Shown piece by piece: positions 13,010 through 16,981 of a stretch of 16,981 nucleotides of DNA (positions are counted from its first letter, which is position 1; each line of letters starts with the position of its first letter). This DNA is from an uncultured Eubacterium sp. (lineage in GTDB: Bacteria; Bacillota; Clostridia; Oscillospirales; Acutalibacteraceae): the NCBI GenBank assembly GCA_900542875.1, contig UQPH01000033.1, forward strand, positions 1-16,981. Reading direction: 5' to 3'. The notes beneath the pieces are model-generated. The model was not told where the DNA came from, made no database searches, and was given only the letters and a program-made list of their open reading frames with translations. The translations under genes were made by a program, and so were the position numbers.

Positions 13010-14197
13010 TTATTTTTTCTCAACATCTATTTTATTTTCGGGAGAAGTTTTCCAAATATTAATTCTGCCGGTATCGTTAAACGCTTTAAGTGTCATTATG
13101 CACAGCGGAACAAGGAACATTCCGATAAAACCAAAAAGTTTAAGTCCGAAATAGAGTCCCATGAGAGTTACTATTGGATTAACTCCGAGAGATGAACCTA
13201 CAATCTTAGGCTCGATATACTGACGAATTACGGTGATGATAACATACATAATAATTAATCCGAGAGCCTGTTTATAATTTCCGTTTACAACGGAAAAAAG
13301 TGCCCACGGTATCAAAATACCGCCCGAGCCTGCAACAGGGAGAATGTCAAATATTGCAATGGCGGCAGCGATAAGGACAAAGAAATTATTGTTCATAATA
13401 CCGCACATTCTCATAATGCCGAAACCTAAGCAAATCTCGCTGAATGTTATAAGCATAATAAATCCGTATGCCTTAAACATAGTCAAGATGGTCTTTGAAA
13501 ACACCTGTTTTAGATCAACAAGAATATTTTTCTTACCTTCGGGAAGTTGATTTTGAATAAATCTTACAACTATATCATAATCCTTGGTAAACAAAATCCA
13601 AGCAACAATACCGATAACCACTCCGATAAGAATAGAAGGAACGCCCTTTAATACGGAATAAACATTGCTGACTCCGGAGGTTATTTTATCCGATACGCTG
13701 CTCAAATCAATGCCCGAAAGCAGACCCGACACAGCACCTGCCTCCTCGGGAGCATTCGGCTGAAGTTTTGTAAACCATTCGGTTATGCTGGCAGAAACGG
13801 ATTTATAAAGATGTTCGGGCAAAAATCCGCAAAAATTAAGCAGCCAATTTTCCAAAGTTGCCAAAAACGAAGGCAGATCGTTGAGCTGTTCCAAAAGGAA
13901 ATTCAAAAATTCCGAAATTTTATTAATCAAAGCCGAAATCAAAAATGAAAGCGGAACTATAATAACGCAAATAGACAGAATTACCAGCACAACGGACAGT
14001 AATCCGTGAGCCTTATGTTTTGTCTTTTTATCCAGAAATCTGAGCGGTTTTTGAAGCAAAACGGCGAAGAAAAACGAAAACAAAAACGGTGCCGCCACCC
14101 AGAAAAAATATTTCAGTCCCACAAAGGCAAGAGCCAATATAACAGCCGTAAAAGCGAAATTGATTAAAAAGGCTCGTCTTTTTTCAACCTTATCCAC
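13010..14197 (-). CDS. AI-2E family (PF01594) membrane transporter
   Basis: A 395-residue integral membrane protein with about eight hydrophobic helices and the family layout: paired N-terminal helices (FAFTAVILALAFVGLKYFFW, then FLFSFFFAVLLQKPLRFLDK), a long extracytoplasmic helical region (about 100-180), and a C-terminal bundle including DILPVAGSGGILIPWAL, YIEPKIVGSSLGVNPIVTLM and KLFGFIGMFLVPL. Family members include autoinducer-2 exporters and Na+/H+ antiporters, so the substrate cannot be called. GTG 14197 is taken as start because GGAGGG (14208-14203) is 5 bases upstream and the residues before it would overlap the likely promoter. It is a single-gene unit. Confidence 0.9.
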   Translation of the reverse strand: MDKVEKRRAFLINFAFTAVILALAFVGLKYFFWVAAPFLFSFFFAVLLQKPLRFLDKKTKHKAHGLLSVVLVILSICVIIVPLSFLISALINKISEFLNFLLEQLNDLPSFLATLENWLLNFCGFLPEHLYKSVSASITEWFTKLQPNAPEEAGAVSGLLSGIDLSSVSDKITSGVSNVYSVLKGVPSILIGVVIGIVAWILFTKDYDIVVRFIQNQLPEGKKNILVDLKQVFSKTILTMFKAYGFIMLITFSEICLGFGIMRMCGIMNNNFFVLIAAAIAIFDILPVAGSGGILIPWALFSVVNGNYKQALGLIIMYVIITVIRQYIEPKIVGSSLGVNPIVTLMGLYFGLKLFGFIGMFLVPLCIMTLKAFNDTGRINIWKTSPENKIDVEKK

Positions 14198-14242
14198 AAT
14201 ATCCCTCCGTATCACAAAGAAATTAACATAATAACTATATTT

Positions 14243-14271
14243 ATGATAACCCAAAGCCCTCATATATTCAA
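14243..14271 (-). promoter_or_regulatory. Promoter of the AI-2E gene
   Basis: On the minus strand, TTGAAT (14271-14266) and TATCAT (14248-14243) are exactly 17 bases apart. Perfect arms AAGCATT (14270-14276) and AATGCTT (14280-14286), with a three-base centre, touch the -35 and could be an operator. Confidence 0.52.
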
Positions 14272-14291
14272 GCATTATTAATGCTTAGTTA

Positions 14292-14336
14292 CAAAAAATT
14301 AACTAAAGACTTCCGCCGAAAAAGCCTTTAGTTAAT
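14292..14336 (-). terminator. Terminator of the HMA / P-type ATPase operon
   Basis: ATTAACTAAAG (14298-14308) and CTTTAGTTAAT (14326-14336) are perfect 11-base arms. On the minus strand a run of six T's (14297-14292) follows the stem. Confidence 0.8.
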
Positions 14337-14363
14337 CAGTGGCATATCAAAACGCCTTTTACA

Positions 14364-16262
14364 TTATAAATTTTTAACAGACAACGCTCTGATTGCATTA
14401 AGAACGGCAATGACCATTACGCCGACATCGGCAAAAATAGCCATCCACATATTTGCTATACCGAGTGCACCGAGGATAAGGCAAAGAGCCTTAATACCGA
14501 GAGCGAAACCGATATTTTCATAAACTATTCTGATGCACTTTCGTGAAATTTTAAGAGCCTTACTGATTTTAAGCGGATCATCATCCATAAGAACGACGTC
14601 GGCAGCCTCAATAGCAGCATCCGAGCCCAGCGCACCCATTGCTATACCTATATCGGCTCTGGAGAGAACCGGAGCGTCATTTATTCCGTCACCGACAAAA
14701 GCAAGTTTTTCGTTTTCGCTTTTTTCACCAAGCAGTCTTTCAACCTGCTCTACCTTATTTTCGGGCAGAAGTTCGCTGTAAACCTCGTCTGTACCGAGTT
14801 GCTTTGCGACCGCATCGGCAACTTTTTTACTGTCGCCGGTAAGCATAACAGCTTTTCTGACGCCGCAATTTCTGAGAGCCTTAACCGCCTGAACAGAGGT
14901 AGGTTTAAGCGAATCGGCGATAACGATACAACCCGCATATTTACGATTAACGGCTACATAAACAACCGTACCGATTTTTTCGCACGGAGTAAATTCAACG
15001 CCTTGAGAGGTCATAAGTTTTGCGTTTCCGACAGCTACCGAGTCGCCTCTTACATCCGCCAAAACACCCTTACCGCTGATTTCCTTTACATTCTTAACGA
15101 GTGATGCGTCAATATCTTTTCCGTAAGCATTTTTCAGCGATTTGCTGATAGGGTGAGACGAATAACTTTCTCCAAGTGCGGCATATTCTATAAGTTCATC
15201 CTTTGTATAACCGTTTGCAGGTTCAGTATCAACAACCTCAAAAACGCCCTTTGTCATAGTTCCCGTTTTGTCAAAAACAATAATTTTTGTCTTAGAAAGA
15301 GTTTCGAGATAATTAGAGCCTTTAACGAGCACACCCTCTTTAGACGCACCGCCTATACCGGCAAAGAAACTGAGCGGAATCGAAATAACGAGCGCACAGG
15401 GACAACTTATAACAAGAAACGTCAACGCTCTGTAAATCCAGTCGCCCCACATTGCGTCCACACCCGAGATTAGCCTTACAATCGGCGGAATGAGAGCAAG
15501 TGCAAGCGCACCGCCGCAAACAACAGGAGTATAATATCTGGCGAATTTTGATATGAACTGCTCACTCTTTGATTTCTTCGACGAGGAGTTTTCAACCAAA
15601 TTAAGAATTTTTGAAACTGTGGACTCACCGAATTCCTTAACAGTACGAATGCGAACCGTTCCCGAAAGGTTAATACATCCGCTGATAACATCGTCGCCGA
15701 CCTTTACGCTCCTGGGCACGCTTTCGCCGGTAAGAGCGGCGGTATCAAGAGTGGTGTTGCCGTCGATAACAACGCCGTCAATCGGTATTTTCTCGCCCGG
15801 ACAAACCACAATAACGGAGCCGACCGAAACTTCATCGGGAGACACCTGCACTATTTCTCCGTCTTTTTCAATATTCGCATAATCGGGACGAATATCCATA
15901 AGCTGAGCAATGTTTCGTCTGCTTTTTCCGACTGCATAACTTTGGAACAGTTCACCTATCTGATAAAAGAGGATTACGGCGCAAGCCTCGCTGTAAGAGC
16001 CGTTTTCGTAAACCGCAATGGCAATGGCGCCGACAGAAGCGACAGCCATCAAAAAGTTTTCGTCGAACACCTGTCCGTGAATAATTCCCTTAAAGGCTTT
16101 TTTCAAAATATCGTAACCGATAATAAGATACGGAATAAGATAAAGCACAAGTCTCAAATAAGCATTACTTATATCCGCAAATCTTTCCGTAATCAAAAGC
16201 CCTATAAGCAAAACGGCAGATACAATAATTCTTATCAATACATTTTTTTGCTTTCTGCTCAT
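14364..16262 (-). CDS. P1B-type heavy-metal ATPase (Zn/Cd/Pb class likely)
   Basis: ATP-driven metal exporter in the cytoplasmic membrane, 632 residues. The actuator domain has TGES (178-181). The sixth-helix metal site is SCPCAL with CPC at 287-289. Phosphorylation is at D331 in DKTGTMTKG, HP at 370-371, TGDS (475-478) and the hinge GDGINDAP (524-531). A conserved Asp (about 612, FADVGVMVIAVLNAIRAL) in the last helix, together with CPC, is typical of the ZntA/CadA group rather than copper pumps. No HMA domain is present at the N-terminus: the protein begins directly with helices (NVLIRIIVSAVLL). The HMA is supplied by the separate gene 12 bases upstream. ATG 16262 follows GGGGTGA. Confidence 0.95.
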   Translation of the reverse strand: MSRKQKNVLIRIIVSAVLLIGLLITERFADISNAYLRLVLYLIPYLIIGYDILKKAFKGIIHGQVFDENFLMAVASVGAIAIAVYENGSYSEACAVILFYQIGELFQSYAVGKSRRNIAQLMDIRPDYANIEKDGEIVQVSPDEVSVGSVIVVCPGEKIPIDGVVIDGNTTLDTAALTGESVPRSVKVGDDVISGCINLSGTVRIRTVKEFGESTVSKILNLVENSSSKKSKSEQFISKFARYYTPVVCGGALALALIPPIVRLISGVDAMWGDWIYRALTFLVISCPCALVISIPLSFFAGIGGASKEGVLVKGSNYLETLSKTKIIVFDKTGTMTKGVFEVVDTEPANGYTKDELIEYAALGESYSSHPISKSLKNAYGKDIDASLVKNVKEISGKGVLADVRGDSVAVGNAKLMTSQGVEFTPCEKIGTVVYVAVNRKYAGCIVIADSLKPTSVQAVKALRNCGVRKAVMLTGDSKKVADAVAKQLGTDEVYSELLPENKVEQVERLLGEKSENEKLAFVGDGINDAPVLSRADIGIAMGALGSDAAIEAADVVLMDDDPLKISKALKISRKCIRIVYENIGFALGIKALCLILGALGIANMWMAIFADVGVMVIAVLNAIRALSVKNL

Positions 16263-16274
16263 AAAATCACCCCG

Positions 16275-16493
16275 TTAAAAGATAATATCGCAGTCATCCT
16301 CAACCTTGCGACAAGCCTTAAGCACCTGTTTCATAACTTTCTTTTCCTCTGCACCTTCTTCAAAATCAACAATCATTTTAAGCATCATAAAATTAACCGT
16401 TGCGTTTGCAACTCCGTCAACATTATTTGCGGCAATTTCCATTTTATTTGCACAGTTTGCACAATCTACATCGATGGCATAAGTCTTTTTCAT
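16275..16493 (-). CDS. Freestanding heavy-metal-associated (HMA) domain protein
   Basis: A 72-residue ferredoxin-fold HMA protein that covers little more than the domain. The metal site is DVDCANCANKME (C11 and C14), in the place of the usual GMxCxxC. A second acidic-Cys motif, EDDCD, lies near the end. It is the size and type of the N-terminal domain fused to CadA/ZntA pumps, here encoded alone and 12 bases before the pump. It could deliver metal to the pump or bind it for regulation. An AGGGAG site precedes ATG 16493. The operon promoter and an ArsR-type operator lie just upstream. Confidence 0.92.
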   Translation of the reverse strand: MKKTYAIDVDCANCANKMEIAANNVDGVANATVNFMMLKMIVDFEEGAEEKKVMKQVLKACRKVEDDCDIIF

Positions 16494-16528
16494 AATAATA
16501 TCTCCCTAAAATAACAATTTGCTTCTTC

Positions 16529-16554
16529 AACATATGAACAGATATTCATATGTT
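16529..16554. promoter_or_regulatory. ArsR/SmtB-type operator
   Basis: AACATATGAA (16529-16538) and TTCATATGTT (16545-16554) are perfect 10-base arms with a 6-base centre. The TGAA-N6-TTCA core and 12-2-12 shape match operators of ArsR/SmtB metal sensors such as CzrA and CadC. The site lies just downstream of the -10, over the predicted transcription start, where a repressor would block initiation. No ArsR gene is in the window. Confidence 0.72.
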
Positions 16555-16561
16555 CAACTGT

Positions 16562-16589
16562 ATTATATCACATTGTATGCAAATGTCAA
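16562..16589 (-). promoter_or_regulatory. Strong promoter of the HMA / ATPase operon
   Basis: On the minus strand, TTGACA (16589-16584) and TATAAT (16567-16562) are both exact consensus, 16 bases apart, with an extended -10 TG (TGATATAAT). Transcription should start near 16555, within or at the edge of the operator. Confidence 0.82.
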
Positions 16590-16601
16590 TATAAAAGTTA
16601 A

Positions 16602-16637
16602 AAAAGCCTTTCCCGTTTTGCAATTAACAGGAAAGAC
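16602..16637 (-). terminator. Terminator after the four-cysteine protein gene
   Basis: A hairpin joins CCTTTCCCGTT and AACAGGAAAGACC around TTGCAATT. Its differences are G-U wobbles in the minus-strand RNA but mismatches in the plus-strand RNA. On the minus strand it is followed by TTTTTT. It separates the DUF6472-type gene from the metal operon promoter. Confidence 0.7.
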
Positions 16638-16652
16638 CTTTTTGTTCAATAT

Positions 16653-16838
16653 TCAATTCTGCTTTCTGACGATACCGTATTCACCGATGTCTCTGCGATA
16701 ATACTTGCACGGCTTCCCCTGCCGCTCACGCTCAATCATTTTGCCGTACTCATCCTGGTCAAGTTGCAAATCGCAATAATACATATCATCATTTTCGTCA
16801 TAATTGTTATACCAGCAGGTATCGCATAAATTAGCCAT
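16653..16838 (-). CDS. Small four-cysteine protein, DUF6472 type
   Basis: A 61-residue acidic soluble protein beginning MANLCDTCWYNNYDEND and ending KPCKYYRRDIGEYGIVRKQN. C5, C8, C22 and C44 are spaced like a small zinc- or iron-binding knuckle (CxxC, then C, then C). The YYCDLQLDQDEYGKM and C-x-Y-Y-R sections match my memory of the DUF6472 family of clostridia, which has no known function. Its ATG shares one base with the stop of the upstream gene (TGATG), so translation is probably coupled to it. Confidence 0.75.
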   Translation of the reverse strand: MANLCDTCWYNNYDENDDMYYCDLQLDQDEYGKMIERERQGKPCKYYRRDIGEYGIVRKQN

Positions 16839-16981
16839 CAGTTTAACATTCCTTCATCATTATTCTTTTCATTCGACTGCATTTCCACCGACGAACGCTC
16901 AAGGCGAACTATCGGCAAAATGAGCGACGGCATTGAACTCATAGAGGTCAATGTTGCCACACACTGACGCACAAACGGAAA
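16838..16981 (-). CDS. C-terminal end of an unidentified protein (5' part outside the window)
   Basis: The minus-strand frame is open from the right edge to TGA at 16840-16838, giving 47 residues that end SNEKNNDEGMLN. The segment before it, SMPSLILPIVRLERSSVEMQ, is not enough to name a family. The TGATG overlap with the downstream four-cysteine gene supports this being a real coding end. Confidence 0.6.
   Translation of the reverse strand, partial: FPFVRQCVATLTSMSSMPSLILPIVRLERSSVEMQSNEKNNDEGMLN

Noticed and set aside
15942..16514. 190-residue plus-strand frame
   Set aside because: It is antisense to the start of the ATPase and to the HMA gene and covers the metal operon's leader. No motif.

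Overview
The window looks like chromosomal DNA from a low-to-moderate G+C Gram-positive anaerobe, most probably a gut-type clostridium of the Ruminococcaceae/Oscillospirales kind. This is inferred from strong GGAGG-type ribosome binding sites, near-consensus sigma-A promoters, and several families typical of Clostridia: a DUF6472-type Cys protein, a CD1871A-type microprotein, and a DUF4417 protein with a toxin-like tail. No rRNA, tRNA, CRISPR array or insertion sequence was seen. Most genes lie on the minus strand.

Layout from left to right. (1) Positions 1-2432: a greA-lysS operon on the minus strand with a perfect-consensus promoter. LysS carries an in-frame DUF1508 (YegP-like) N-terminal extension and runs off the left edge. 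(2) Positions 2490-4580: an A+T-rich plus-strand island. It holds a decayed DUF4417 protein with a toxin-like C-terminal cassette, an intact putative immunity gene, a second copy of the DUF4417 tail joined to a different toxin-like cassette, and a second intact immunity gene of the same family. A bidirectional terminator closes the island. (3) Positions 4583-5660: a two-gene membrane-stress unit, LiaF-like plus PspC-like. (4) Positions 5762-8777: an operon for an ACT-domain protein, homoserine dehydrogenase and aspartokinase. The aspartokinase contains an internal Shine-Dalgarno and start for a separate beta subunit. (5) Positions 8815-10760: an OmpR-type response regulator and histidine kinase with overlapping reading frames. 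(6) Positions 10807-12998: a divergent redox operon of a 48-residue CxxC membrane microprotein, a polytopic Fe-S membrane protein and a TlpA-like lipoprotein. Its promoter closely resembles the promoter of the facing two-component operon. (7) Positions 12954-14271: an AI-2E family membrane protein. (8) Positions 14292-16589: a freestanding HMA metal-binding protein and a P1B-type metal ATPase behind an ArsR-type operator. (9) Positions 16600-16981: a small four-cysteine protein and the end of an unidentified gene.

The most interesting region is 2610-4504. It has the architecture expected of a polymorphic toxin locus with an orphan toxin-immunity cassette: a conserved shared segment, a Gly/Asn-rich junction, swapped C-terminal tails and cognate immunity genes. 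Both toxin-side frames are broken, by an ATT in place of the start, an internal rearrangement with frameshift, and two nonsense changes. Both immunity frames are intact. Second in interest are the redox operon with its mirrored promoters and the DUF1508-LysS fusion.
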